Of a stretch of 64,000 nucleotides of DNA, positions 17,789 to 26,680 are shown piece after piece. Source of the DNA: DASUPK01 sp963831605 (GTDB lineage Bacteria > Actinomycetota > Thermoleophilia > Solirubrobacterales > 70-9). The stretch spans positions 124,001-188,000 of the forward strand of contig CAWHQR010000001.1 in assembly GCA_963831605.1 (NCBI GenBank), given 5' to 3'. Positions within the stretch are counted from its first letter, which is position 1; every line of letters begins with the position of its first letter. Under the pieces are notes generated by a model, which was not told where the DNA came from, did not search any database, and saw only the letters and a program-made list of their open reading frames with translations. The position numbers and the translations under genes are program-made.

Positions 17789-18885
17789 TCTGGCAGGAAC
17801 CCGCGAAGGGCGGCTACCCGGACCGATCCTTCCTGGGGCTCCCCGGAATCGAGCGCATGGGCGCGGGGAGGAGGGGGCTGATCCCGTACTCGCCGATGGG
17901 CTACCTGACCGAGCTCGAGATGACCGAGGGCTCGCTCGGTCACTCGACGTTCTCGATGCCGGCCTCGCCATGGTTCTCCAATACCTCGGGTCTGATTTCG
18001 GCTGGGATGCTCGCGGTGATCGGCGACGCGGCCCTCGGCTCGGTCGTGCACTCGTCGGTGGAGGCCGGACAGGGGATGACCACCGCCGAGCTCTCGATGT
18101 CCTTTCTCCGCCCCGTCGTGCCGCGCGAGGGCGCCGCGGTCACCGGATCGGGCCAGCTGATCCACCGAGGCCGCACCATGGGAATCTCGGAGGCCTTCCT
18201 GTTCGACTCAGAGGACCAGCTGATCTCGCACGGGACGACCCGGTGCAGCGTCTTCCCGCCGGTCGATCCGATTCCCGAGCCACCCGACCTCGACGCGCCG
18301 CCCCACGAAAACGATCCGCCGGGCGCGTCGCCGGACGACCCCCTTCGCCAGGAGATCGAGGGTGAGGTCCTCCCTCAGGAGGAGTTCGAGCGCCGCAGCG
18401 GCCTGGAATTGATGCGGGCGCTGATCGATGACGAGCTGCCGCGCCCGCCGATCCACCACCTCACCGGCCTCCGCGCGGTGGAGGTCGGTGACGGTGAGGC
18501 GGTGGTCGCCCTGCCCTGCACCAAATGGCTTTCGACCTCGGCCGGAACGATCCAGGGTGGTTTCACCGCCATGCTGGCCGAGAGCGCGATGACCGGCGCC
18601 GCGTTCACGACGGCCGCCTCGGACACCGCCGTGGCGCCACTCGACTTCAAGGTCAACTACCTGCGCCCGGTCTTCCCCGACGGGAACGACCTGATCGCGC
18701 GCGCCCGGATCCTCCATCGGGGCCGGACCTTGGTGATCGCCGCAGCCGAGATCACGAATTCCGAGGGCAAGCAGGTCGCCCTCGCCACCGGCTCCTCGAT
18801 GTACCTGCCCGGGCGGCCGGCGAACCTGGTGGGGGTCGAACTGGGCTCGGGCTCATCCGACCCGGAGGACGATCCGGGCGCGTAG
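17785..18885 (+). CDS. Tandem hotdog-fold thioesterase (PaaI-like)
   Basis: The 366-residue protein contains two PaaI-type hotdog domains, about 45-150 and about 225-345. Each has the central helix region (SAGMLAVIGDAALGSVV; QGGFTAMLAESAMTGAAF) and the LSMSFLRPVV / DFKVNYLRPV strand. They are joined by an acidic Pro-rich linker. Such double-hotdog proteins hydrolyse acyl-CoA thioesters; fused domains form the pseudo-dimer that single-domain enzymes make by dimerisation. It is coupled to the preceding TetR gene, which probably controls it. Confidence 0.85.
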   Translation: MIWQEPAKGGYPDRSFLGLPGIERMGAGRRGLIPYSPMGYLTELEMTEGSLGHSTFSMPASPWFSNTSGLISAGMLAVIGDAALGSVVHSSVEAGQGMTTAELSMSFLRPVVPREGAAVTGSGQLIHRGRTMGISEAFLFDSEDQLISHGTTRCSVFPPVDPIPEPPDLDAPPHENDPPGASPDDPLRQEIEGEVLPQEEFERRSGLELMRALIDDELPRPPIHHLTGLRAVEVGDGEAVVALPCTKWLSTSAGTIQGGFTAMLAESAMTGAAFTTAASDTAVAPLDFKVNYLRPVFPDGNDLIARARILHRGRTLVIAAAEITNSEGKQVALATGSSMYLPGRPANLVGVELGSGSSDPEDDPGA

Positions 18886-18912
18886 CCCCATCTGCGGTTA
18901 AGGCGGCGTTGA

Positions 18913-18924
18913 TAGGGTCGCGCC
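18913..18924 (+). promoter_or_regulatory. -10 box TAGGGT before the GH78-like gene
   Basis: TAGGGT at 18913-18918 is followed by 6 nt and GTG 18925, indicating a separate, probably leaderless transcript for the secreted glycosidase. No convincing -35 element is visible. Confidence 0.45.
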
Positions 18925-21015
18925 GTGCTCCGACCGGGGAGAGGGAGCCGGTTGACCGTGCTCGTATTCGCAATGGCTCTGGTGGCGTCCCAGGCCGGGC
19001 GCGCGCACGCCTCCGTGGCCGGCCAGTCGAAGACCCCGATCCCGGCGAGCTCGGGTTGGAAGCGTTTCGTGATCGACCCGGGCAAGTTCGTCTATCCGAA
19101 GGCGGCCTACGTGGTGGGCACCTCGCCGACGAACGTCCGCGGCACCAGCGGGTTGAAGGCACCCGGGGGTGGCGCGATGACGATCGACGAGACCGGCCTC
19201 AACTCGGCCGGTGTCGGCAACCCCGCCCTGCTGCTCGATCTCGGCGAGAACGTGGGCGGCTATGTGGAGGTCGGCGTGACGTCCTCGAGCGGCACGCCGA
19301 TCCGGCTGGGCTACTCCGAGAGCCTGGATCACCTGACCCCGGGCGGCGACACCGGCGGGCCGCAGTTCTCGTTCGGGACCTCGGACGACCCGGACTCCCG
19401 GACCGATGTCATCCAGACGACGACGCCCGTCCAGTTCCGGTCGCCCGGGATCCGCGGGGCGCAGCGCTACATCTCGCTCCAGCTCGACGGGCCAGGCACG
19501 GCCACGATCGACTACGTGCGCGTGCGGACCGAGCATCTCCACCCGGGGCCGGACGGCTACAGCGGCTACTTCCTCTCGAACGACAACGAGCTCAACCGGA
19601 TCTGGTACGCGAGCGCTTACACGTTCGCCATGGACTCGTTCCGGGACCTGCGCTATGGGTTCAGCCGGCCCGTCGTCGCGGACGGGGCGAAGCGGGATCG
19701 CGCGATCTGGGCGGGCGACATGAACATGGAGGACCTGGTCGGGAACTACTCCCTGCGGGCCGCCCCCGGCATCCTTCAGGCTTCGTTGCGGGCGTTCAGC
19801 TGCCTTCAGTTCAGCGACGGGCAGCTGTCACCGGTGACCCAGATCGCCGTGCAGTGCCCGCGGGTGCCGCCGGCGCCTCTCGCCGGTGCTTCGCAGTTCC
19901 CGGCCACCGCGCAGCCGGTCAACAGCGACCTGCGCCTCCCTCAGTACACCGCTGCGTGGGTGATCGCCCTCCGCGATTACTGGATGCTCACCGGCGACCG
20001 GCGGTTCGCGCGCGAAATGATGCCCGTGGTTCGGCGAGCCCTCGCGTACTTCCTGGCTCGTCTCGACGGCGGGCTCTATCGCACGCCTTCCAGGGTCCTG
20101 ACGATCAACTGGCATCCGTTCGATGCGGCGGGCGGGATCGACACCTACACAAACGCCTCGCTGTTCCGGGCGCTGATGGCCGGCTCACAACTGGAGCGGC
20201 GCGTGGGAGCGGGCCGGGTCGCGGCAGCCGCCGACGCGCACCAGGCCTCCGCTCTCCGCGCCGCCATGCTCGCGAGGCTCTGGGATCCGCGCGCGGGGGC
20301 CTTCATCCTGAACCGCGACGAACCCCGTACCAACCACACCCAGGACGCGCAGGTCGAAGCGATTCTCGGCGGGGTCACCACACCGGCCCAGTCCCAGCAG
20401 GCGCTCCACTTCATCGACGCCCATCTGATGACGCCGTACGGCGTCGCCAACGGGGAGTCCGATGACCCCTACATGAGCCGGTACATCTCGCCGTTCATCT
20501 CCTCGACCGAGCTCCTCGCCCGGCTCTCCGTCGGAGACGCGAACGGCGCACTGAGCCTGATGCGGCGCACCTGGGGTCAGATGCTCGCCTGGGGCCCGGG
20601 AACGGTCTGGGAGAGCATGCAGCTCGACGGGGCGCCGAGGTCGGGCGGGATCTCCCTCGCGCACGCCTGGGCCGGCGGCCCGGTCCCGGCGCTGTCGGGG
20701 TACGTCCTCGGCATCCGGCCGACAGCTCCCGGGTACCGGCACTGGATCGTCGCTCCTGAGCCGGGAGACCTGCGCTTCGCTCAGGGGAAGGCGCCGACGC
20801 CGCATGGCCCGATCGCCTCGCGGTGGCAGCGTGGCGGCCATCGGTTCAAGCTCACGGTCGTGGCCCCGCGCGGGACCTCCGGCCTCGTGGAGCTGCCGAT
20901 GCCCCGGCACGCGCACACGGTCGCGATCGACGGCAAGGTCGTTCACGCGAAGGCCCGGGGCGGCGTCGTGCGCTTCCGGAAGGTGACCGGGCAGCACACC
21001 TTTTCGGTGGGCTGA
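18925..21015 (+). CDS. Secreted alpha-L-rhamnosidase-like glycoside hydrolase (GH78-type six-hairpin)
   Basis: The 696-residue protein has an N-terminal signal peptide (LTVLVFAMALVASQAGRAHA, cleavage about residue 30) and beta-sandwich domains up to about 210. An (alpha/alpha)6 domain follows with the clan signature DGAKRDRAIWAGDM about residue 252 and WESMQLDG near 570, then a C-terminal beta domain. This architecture is that of GH78 alpha-L-rhamnosidases and relatives, which remove terminal rhamnose from plant or microbial glycans outside the cell. Exact specificity is inferred. The gene is monocistronic with a leaderless-type GTG start. Confidence 0.78.
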   Translation: MLRPGRGSRLTVLVFAMALVASQAGRAHASVAGQSKTPIPASSGWKRFVIDPGKFVYPKAAYVVGTSPTNVRGTSGLKAPGGGAMTIDETGLNSAGVGNPALLLDLGENVGGYVEVGVTSSSGTPIRLGYSESLDHLTPGGDTGGPQFSFGTSDDPDSRTDVIQTTTPVQFRSPGIRGAQRYISLQLDGPGTATIDYVRVRTEHLHPGPDGYSGYFLSNDNELNRIWYASAYTFAMDSFRDLRYGFSRPVVADGAKRDRAIWAGDMNMEDLVGNYSLRAAPGILQASLRAFSCLQFSDGQLSPVTQIAVQCPRVPPAPLAGASQFPATAQPVNSDLRLPQYTAAWVIALRDYWMLTGDRRFAREMMPVVRRALAYFLARLDGGLYRTPSRVLTINWHPFDAAGGIDTYTNASLFRALMAGSQLERRVGAGRVAAAADAHQASALRAAMLARLWDPRAGAFILNRDEPRTNHTQDAQVEAILGGVTTPAQSQQALHFIDAHLMTPYGVANGESDDPYMSRYISPFISSTELLARLSVGDANGALSLMRRTWGQMLAWGPGTVWESMQLDGAPRSGGISLAHAWAGGPVPALSGYVLGIRPTAPGYRHWIVAPEPGDLRFAQGKAPTPHGPIASRWQRGGHRFKLTVVAPRGTSGLVELPMPRHAHTVAIDGKVVHAKARGGVVRFRKVTGQHTFSVG

Positions 21016-21036
21016 TCGAGCGATACAGTCGTGGGC

Positions 21037-21513
21037 GTGGGCTTCTTCGGCTTCCTGAGGAGAAAGGACGAGAGCGCGATCCCGCAGCCCGGGACGCCTG
21101 AGTTCGACGCCGCCGTGCAGGGCTCCGCGCTACCCGACTCACAGAGCGTCTCGATGGGGGAGACCGGGTGGAGCAGCCCCGACACCAAGGTCGAGACGTC
21201 GAGCAAGACCGTCGATCTGCGAGGAACCGGCGCTGGCGAGGAGATCGAGGACGCACTTCGGGAGTCGGGAATCGACCCGGACAAGAAGGGTCAGACGATC
21301 AACGCGGCGACCGTGCCGGGGCTGCAGGAGAAGCTCACCAGCATCCTCGGCAAGATGATGCCCGTGCCGAACGCCGGTGGGTTCGGCGGCGGGATCTCAC
21401 CCCCTCAGCAGGATCCTCTCGACCAGGTCGCTCATCTGGAGCAGCAACGCCAGGCCGGCAAGATCACGGACGCCGAGTTCGAAGCCCAGAAGAAGCAGCT
21501 GCTGGGCGAGTAA
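21037..21513 (+). CDS. SHOCT domain protein
   Basis: The 158-residue protein ends with a SHOCT domain (DPLDQVAHLEQQRQAGKITD through KKQLLGE), a short helical oligomerisation module found at C-termini of many bacterial proteins. The rest is polar and partly low-complexity. Of two nearby GTG codons (21031, 21037), the second lies 7 nt after the TACAGT box at 21024 and is the better leaderless start. No function can be assigned. It converges with the cold-shock operon 15 bp away. Confidence 0.7.
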   Translation: MGFFGFLRRKDESAIPQPGTPEFDAAVQGSALPDSQSVSMGETGWSSPDTKVETSSKTVDLRGTGAGEEIEDALRESGIDPDKKGQTINAATVPGLQEKLTSILGKMMPVPNAGGFGGGISPPQQDPLDQVAHLEQQRQAGKITDAEFEAQKKQLLGE

Positions 21514-21528
21514 CGGGACGTCGCTGAT

Positions 21529-21675
21529 TCAGCTGGGCGTCGAGTCGTCGCGGGCCTCTGCAGCAGCCTGCTTCCGCGCAGCCTTCTTCGCCTGCTTCTC
21601 AAGCCGACGCTCGCGAACCTTGCGTTCACGGTTGAGCTTCGCCATCGTGGTCTTCCGCTTGCCGCCTGAGCCCAT
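21529..21675 (-). CDS. Small basic protein (48 aa), cotranscribed with cold-shock gene
   Basis: The frame reads MGSGGKRKTTMAKLNRERKV and continues as a Lys/Arg/Glu/Ala-rich helix to residue 48. GGAGAGAG lies just upstream of ATG 21675, and the gene starts 10 nt after the cold-shock gene stop. It is predicted to be a highly charged helix that could bind nucleic acid or ribosomes; that is inference from composition. It is too short for many gene finders, but the strong ribosome binding site and operon position support it. Confidence 0.65.
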   Translation of the reverse strand: MGSGGKRKTTMAKLNRERKVRERRLEKQAKKAARKQAAAEARDDSTPS

Positions 21676-21684
21676 TTCTCTCTC

Positions 21685-21888
21685 CTAGAGCGGCTGGACG
21701 TTCGCGGCCGCCGGGCCCTTGGCGCCCTCTTCGGCGTCGTAGCTCACCTTTGCGCCCTCGGTCAGCGACTTGAAGCCCTCGCCCTGGATCGCGCTGTGAT
21801 GCACGAACACGTCCTTGTCTGAATCATCGGGCGTGATGAATCCGAAGCCCTTGTCATCGCTGAACCACTTCACTGTTCCTGTCGGCAT
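21685..21888 (-). CDS. Cold-shock protein (CspA family)
   Basis: The 67-residue protein is a complete cold-shock domain: PTGTVKWFSDDKGFGFITP contains RNP1 and DVFVHHSAI contains RNP2. It binds single-stranded RNA/DNA and melts RNA secondary structure. ATG 21888, behind GGAGGG, gives the standard N-terminus; the 8-residue extension to 21912 is not family-like. About 118 bp of leader region lies between this gene and the upstream oxidase gene, room for a cold-responsive 5' UTR. The small basic gene follows on the same transcript. Confidence 0.95.
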   Translation of the reverse strand: MPTGTVKWFSDDKGFGFITPDDSDKDVFVHHSAIQGEGFKSLTEGAKVSYDAEEGAKGPAAANVQPL

Positions 21889-22006
21889 CTTGGTCCCTCC
21901 GTCTGGGTGCACTGCGAACGCGGAGGGTGCCCGGAGGCAACAACAGCGAAAACGCGGGGCACTGCTTGATCGAGCGGATGCTCGACCCGAAGAGCCAGTC
22001 TAATGG

Positions 22007-23293
22007 CTACTCGACCGGCTGAGGGCGCGGCGGGAAGATCTTCGGCATCCGCGCGAGCTGGCGGAGCGAGCCGCGCGGCTTGATCTTGCGGCGGAGCATC
22101 GCGCGGCGCGCGTCCTGGCCTCGGACCGAGACGTCGATCCAGTCGGCCCAGGTGGTCCGCAGCGTGACGTCGGCCTTGTCGGCCAGCCCCGGCGCCGAGC
22201 GGGTCGAGCCGTTGTCGATCCGCAGGTAGTACGGCTCGGCATCCTCGAACCGCCACTGGATCGTCACCGGGCGGTCCACCGCGTCGGTGTGGGCCGATCG
22301 GGCGATGAGGTCGAAGAGGATCTCCTCCACCTCGGCGTTGACCTCGGGCTTGCCGTTCGGCTCGCCCATCACGCCGGCGCGCAGCAGCGTGATCTGCCGG
22401 CGGGCCCGCTCGTCGTGCGGCATGTCGGGGTCGAAGGGGTAGATCCCGGGCGGCATCTCGTGCAGCGGATAGCCGGCCGCCTTCCACTTCATCTCCACCG
22501 ACTTCATCCCGAAGGCGTAGATCTGCTCCAGGGTGAAGCCGTACTCGGTCGTGTAGCGCTCGTCCCAGCCGGGGGGAACGAAGACACCGGTGACCCACGG
22601 CAGGACCTCGCGGAGCAGCTCGGAGGCGGCGGCCTTGCACTCGTCGGACTCGGCGAAGAGCTCGGAGAGGACCTTGACGCCGAAGCCGATGTGGCGCTGC
22701 TCGTCGCGGGAGACCTTCTCCATGCCGGCGCTGAAGCCGGGCATCGTGCCGGCCTTCGCGAAGAAGTCCTCGATGAAGTGCTGGCCCGGCTGGGCCATCG
22801 TCGCCTCGATGATCATGTGGTAGAGCGTGATCGCCTGCGCGAACTTGGGGAGGGACCGGTCGGTCTGAAGCTCCTCGACCATGCGCTCGAGCCGCCCGAA
22901 GACGTTGCTGTAGCCCCAGCCGAGCTGGGACTTGGTGAACTCGAGGCCCTCGGCGATGCCGCCCTCGACCCCGATGACCTCCTTGAAGAAGCGGTGGAAG
23001 AAGACCGCGTGGCGGGCCTCGTCGACCTGCTGGGTCGCGAGGAAGTACTTCTGCTCCTCCTTCGGCGCGGCCTCTATGTAGGGGGAGAGGCCGTCGGCGA
23101 CCGCGTCCTCGCCGTAGAAGAACATCGAATAGATCCAGAGAGCGGACTTGCGCTGGATGTCGTTGAGCGAGTCCCAGCCCTTGCGATCCTCGGAGAAGTC
23201 GAGCTCGGTCGCCTTCCAGTTGCCCTCCTCCCAGCGGCGATAGAGGTCGTCGTAGGTGATTTGACCGGCGATGCCCTGTTGCGCGACCGACAT
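22007..23293 (-). CDS. R2-like ferritin-fold oxidase fused to SCP2-like lipid-binding domain
   Basis: The 428-residue protein has an N-terminal R2/ferritin-like four-helix domain (about 1-275) with di-metal ligands visible as YGED, DEARH, MIIEAT and DEQRH. A C-terminal sterol-carrier/SCP2-like domain follows (about 300-415: VTLRTTWADWIDV, LRRKIKPRGSL). It is unlikely to be a true ribonucleotide reductase small subunit; the fusion suggests oxidation of a bound lipid (inference). ATG 23293 follows GAGGGAGG. It is divergent from a TetR gene with a shared perfect palindrome, so regulation by that repressor is likely. Confidence 0.75.
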   Translation of the reverse strand: MSVAQQGIAGQITYDDLYRRWEEGNWKATELDFSEDRKGWDSLNDIQRKSALWIYSMFFYGEDAVADGLSPYIEAAPKEEQKYFLATQQVDEARHAVFFHRFFKEVIGVEGGIAEGLEFTKSQLGWGYSNVFGRLERMVEELQTDRSLPKFAQAITLYHMIIEATMAQPGQHFIEDFFAKAGTMPGFSAGMEKVSRDEQRHIGFGVKVLSELFAESDECKAAASELLREVLPWVTGVFVPPGWDERYTTEYGFTLEQIYAFGMKSVEMKWKAAGYPLHEMPPGIYPFDPDMPHDERARRQITLLRAGVMGEPNGKPEVNAEVEEILFDLIARSAHTDAVDRPVTIQWRFEDAEPYYLRIDNGSTRSAPGLADKADVTLRTTWADWIDVSVRGQDARRAMLRRKIKPRGSLRQLARMPKIFPPRPQPVE

Positions 23294-23364
23294 GAATGCC
23301 TCCCTCTGATCTTCGGCGGCCACAAAACCCGCCGCCGGATCTACCGCTGTCTCGTCGCCTATAG

Positions 23365-23386
23365 TAACTGACTGACCAGTCAGTTA
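23365..23386. promoter_or_regulatory. Perfect palindrome, probable TetR operator
   Basis: Ten-base arms TAACTGACTG and CAGTCAGTTA surround a 2-bp centre (AC) in the 98-bp gap between the divergent oxidase and TetR genes. It ends 6 nt before the TetR GTG and overlaps a minus-strand TACTAT box. One bound repressor could shut off both directions. Confidence 0.75.
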
Positions 23387-23391
23387 GTACC

Positions 23392-24030
23392 GTGAGTCCA
23401 GTCACACAACAACGCCGTTCGCGGATGAGCGCCGCGGATCGCCGCGAGGCGATCCTCGAGGCCGCGCGCAACGCCTTCGCGGACACCGGCTACCACGAGA
23501 CCTCGCTCGACGCCGTGGCGGAGCGGGCCGGCGTCTCCAAGGCCCTGCTCTACGAGCACTTCTCCTCGAAGCGCGAGCTCTACGTCGCGATGCTGGAGAT
23601 GCACGTCCACGAGCTGGTCGAGCGGATCAGCGGAGCCGTCGCCGGAGCCGAGCCCGGCGAGGCGAGGATGCGCGCCGGGCTCGAGGCCTTCTTCGGCTTC
23701 GTCGAGGAGCGGCGCGGAGCCTGGCGGATCATGTTCCGGAACGCGGGCGACCCCGACGTCGCCCTTCGGCTGGACCGGCTGCGTGACGAGGTCGCCACCG
23801 CGATCGTCCAGCTGATGAACGAGGAAGCGCAGCGCGAGGGCCTCGACTTCCCGAAGCTGCCGCAGTTCGTCGAGATGATCGCCCAGCAGATGGTCGGCGC
23901 GATGCAGTCGCTGGCCGACTGGTGGGACCTGCACCGCAAGGTCTCCAAGGAGGAGGTGGTCCAGGCGGCGATGGACTTCGCCTGGGTCGGCCAGGAGCGG
24001 ATCAGCCAGGGCCAGCGCTGGTTGCGCTGA
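23392..24030 (+). CDS. TetR family transcriptional regulator
   Basis: The 212-residue protein has a textbook TetR domain about residues 15-65 (RREAILEAARNAFADTGYHE, then AERAGVSKALLYEHFSSKRE) and a helical effector domain. GTG 23392 directly follows the palindrome at 23365-23386, implying autorepression and control of the divergent R2-SCP2 gene. Its 3' end overlaps the convergent MFS gene by 29 bp. Confidence 0.9.
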   Translation: MSPVTQQRRSRMSAADRREAILEAARNAFADTGYHETSLDAVAERAGVSKALLYEHFSSKRELYVAMLEMHVHELVERISGAVAGAEPGEARMRAGLEAFFGFVEERRGAWRIMFRNAGDPDVALRLDRLRDEVATAIVQLMNEEAQREGLDFPKLPQFVEMIAQQMVGAMQSLADWWDLHRKVSKEEVVQAAMDFAWVGQERISQGQRWLR

Positions 24031-25180
24031 CCTCGGGGGTCGTCGCCTCCCGCGGCGGCACGGGGGGCCGGACGTTCAGCACCAGCGTCAGTACGGTGAA
24101 CGCCGCAAGCCCGGCGAAGGCGAGATCCGCGTCGCCGCTGGCCAGTGCCGCGCCGAACGCCGGGATCACGAAGATCGGGAAGACCCCGGTCCCGGCCTGC
24201 ATCAGACCGAGGCTGCCGATCGGACGGTCCGGAAGGACGCGCTCGGCCTCGTCGTAGTAGAGCGGATAGGGAAGGGAGAGACCGACCGCCATCAGGACGA
24301 GGGAGATCACCGCCGCGAGGGTGGAGTCCCCGGCCCCGAGCAGGACGAGCCCGCCCGCCCCGAGAGCGAGGCCCACGATCACCAACAGCGCGGGACTGTC
24401 GCCGGCGGCGGTCATCCGGCCCGCGATGTCGCGCATCACAGCCGAGAGCCCGAACATCGCGAAGGCGAGCGCCCCCGCCCCGGCCGCGGAGATGCCGTAG
24501 CCGATGATCAGGAAATGCACGAGCCACGCGCCGACGATCAGGGGGATTGTGAGGGTGGTGATCCCGAGCAGCTGCACCCGCCACCAAGCCTGATTGGTGA
24601 GGGCCTCTCGGGCCAGCCCCTCGCCCTCCGACTCTGTTCGGGGAATCTCCACTCGTTCGTTGGGCAGGATCGGCAGCGCGATCGCAGCGAGCGCGGCGGT
24701 GATGAAGAAGGCGACTCTCCAGCTGACGTCGGCGCCCTCGAGAACGCTGCCCAGGAACAGCGCGGCGGCCACGCCCAGGGTGAGCCCGGCTCCGAACAGG
24801 CCGACCATCTTCACCCCGCCGACTGCGCGGGCATAGGCCGGCACGAAGACGGCACCCAAGCCGAACGCGAGACCTGCGAACGCCCGCCCGACCGCGAGGA
24901 CGGTGACGCTGTCGCCGACGGCGAAGAGCAGGTTGCCCACGATCGAGAGCACGCAGCAGGCCCAGATCCCGACCATGACCCGGATCCTGCGCGCCACCGT
25001 GGCCCCCGCCAGGCTCCCCACGACCGAACCCGCGAAGAAGTAGGCGCCGGAGAGCAGACCGACCTCGCCGAGGCCGATGTCGAACTCCCGCGTCAGCGAG
25101 CCGACGACCGGGCCGACGTTGCCGCAGTTCCAGCCGATGATGGCTGCGGCGAGGACGAAGACGCCACAGGCCCGGCGCAT
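24002..25180 (-). CDS. MFS transporter
   Basis: The 392-residue protein has about 12 hydrophobic helices and an MFS-type loop between helices 2 and 3 (GSLAGATVARRIRVMVG). The N-terminus (FVLAAAIIGWNCGNVGPVVG) resembles drug/metabolite efflux members. Substrate cannot be inferred. It begins 4 bp after the glycyl-tRNA synthetase stop on the same strand, so it is probably read from the glyS promoter, an unusual partner for a housekeeping gene. Confidence 0.85.
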   Translation of the reverse strand: MRRACGVFVLAAAIIGWNCGNVGPVVGSLTREFDIGLGEVGLLSGAYFFAGSVVGSLAGATVARRIRVMVGIWACCVLSIVGNLLFAVGDSVTVLAVGRAFAGLAFGLGAVFVPAYARAVGGVKMVGLFGAGLTLGVAAALFLGSVLEGADVSWRVAFFITAALAAIALPILPNERVEIPRTESEGEGLAREALTNQAWWRVQLLGITTLTIPLIVGAWLVHFLIIGYGISAAGAGALAFAMFGLSAVMRDIAGRMTAAGDSPALLVIVGLALGAGGLVLLGAGDSTLAAVISLVLMAVGLSLPYPLYYDEAERVLPDRPIGSLGLMQAGTGVFPIFVIPAFGAALASGDADLAFAGLAAFTVLTLVLNVRPPVPPREATTPEVSATSAGPG

Positions 25181-25184
25181 CAGC

Positions 25185-26558
25185 TCAGGCGGCCGCGCCG
25201 AGCTTCGGCGAGGTCCAGGGCTCGCCCAGCCGGCGGGTGAGCTCCTCGGCGAGCTCGGAGATCGCGATTCGGGACTGGTCCAGCGAGTCGCGGTCTCGGA
25301 GGGTGACGGTGTCGTCCTCCATCGTCCGGTGGTCGACCGTGATGCCCCAGGGGGTGCCGATCTCGTCCTGGCGGCGATAGCGCTTGCCGATCGAGCCGCC
25401 CGTGTCGAACTCGGCCGACATCAGCTTGCGCAGCTCCTCATAGATCTCGCGCGCCTTCTCGGGCTGACCGTCCTTGTTGACCAGGGGCAGCACCGCCGCC
25501 TTGACGGGGGCGAGCCTGGGGTGGAGGCGGAGCACCGTCCGCTCGCGGCCCTCGACCTCCTCGACGTCGTAGGCGTCGACCATGAAGGAGAGCATCGCCC
25601 GGTCGACCCCGGCCGCCGGCTCGATCACGTGGGGGACGAAGCGGTCACCGCTGCCGGAGTCGACGTACTCGAGCTTCTCGCCGGAGTGCTTCGCGTGCTG
25701 GGTGAGATCGAAGTCGCCGCGGTTGGCGATCCCCTCGAGCTCGGACCAGCCCATCGGAAAGAGGTACTCGATGTCTGAGGTCGCGCTGGAGTAGTGCGAG
25801 AGCTCATCGGCGCCGTGGGCACGGAGCCGGAGCTGGTCTGGGCGGATGCCGAGGTCCGTGTACCAGCGCATCCGCTCCTCCATCCAGCGCTCGTGCCACT
25901 GCGATGCCTCGGCGGGCGGCACGAAGAACTCCATCTCCATCTGCTCGAACTCCAGGGTCCGGAAGATGAAGTTGCCCGGAGTGATCTCGTTGCGGAACGA
26001 CTTGCCGATCTGGGCGATCCCGAACGGCGGCTTCTTGCGGGCGAAGCTGAGGACGTTCTTGAAGTTGATGAAGATGCCCTGGGCGGTCTCGGGTCGCAGG
26101 TACGCCTTGTTCGACTCGTCATGGACCGGGCCGACGTAGGTCTCGAACATCAGGTTGAACTGGCGCGGCTCCGAGAGCTCCCCGCCGCACTCGGGGCAGC
26201 GAATCTCGCCCTCCGCGTCTTCGGCGCCGAGCTGTTCCTCGCGCAGATCGTCTTCGCGCCAGCGCTTCTTGCACTCGCCCAGGCACTGGACCAGCGGATC
26301 GGTGAAGCCGGCGAGGTGCCCCGAGGCCTCCCAGACCTTGGGGTTCTGGATGATCGCCGAGTCGAGCGCGACGATGTCGTCGCGCTCCTGGATCATCGCC
26401 CGCCACCACTCGCTCTTGACGTTGTTCTTGAGCAGCACGCCGTAGTGCCCGTAGTCGTAGGTGTTGGCGAATCCGCCATATATCTCCGACGCGGGGAAGA
26501 TGAAGCCGCGCCGCTTGCAGAGGGCGACGATGGCGTCGAGGGAGGCTTGGTCGATCAC
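25185..26558 (-). CDS. glyS: Glycyl-tRNA synthetase (alpha2 class II type)
   Basis: The 457-residue enzyme attaches glycine to tRNA-Gly. It has the class II catalytic core: YGHYGVLLKNNVKSEWW near the N-terminus, motif 2 (FRNEITPGNFIFRTLEFEQM) and motif 3 (GVDRAMLSFM), then an anticodon-binding domain (APVKAAVLPLVNKDGQ). CLGEC and CPECGGE form a zinc-ribbon insertion. GTG 26558 lies 6 nt after a minus-strand TAGGCT box (26570-26565), again a leaderless arrangement. Length fits the bacterial/eukaryotic-like single-chain form, not the GlyQ/GlyS tetramer. Confidence 0.95.
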   Translation of the reverse strand: MIDQASLDAIVALCKRRGFIFPASEIYGGFANTYDYGHYGVLLKNNVKSEWWRAMIQERDDIVALDSAIIQNPKVWEASGHLAGFTDPLVQCLGECKKRWREDDLREEQLGAEDAEGEIRCPECGGELSEPRQFNLMFETYVGPVHDESNKAYLRPETAQGIFINFKNVLSFARKKPPFGIAQIGKSFRNEITPGNFIFRTLEFEQMEMEFFVPPAEASQWHERWMEERMRWYTDLGIRPDQLRLRAHGADELSHYSSATSDIEYLFPMGWSELEGIANRGDFDLTQHAKHSGEKLEYVDSGSGDRFVPHVIEPAAGVDRAMLSFMVDAYDVEEVEGRERTVLRLHPRLAPVKAAVLPLVNKDGQPEKAREIYEELRKLMSAEFDTGGSIGKRYRRQDEIGTPWGITVDHRTMEDDTVTLRDRDSLDQSRIAISELAEELTRRLGEPWTSPKLGAAA

Positions 26559-26680
26559 TGCCCCAGCCTAGTCGGGGGACATGTCTGGGTGTGTCCCCTC
26601 CCGCGTCTCTATGCGGGTTTCCCCTGATGCGGCGCGTCGACGCATGCACTACGAATGCACGGAAGGTTCTGACGATTCCG

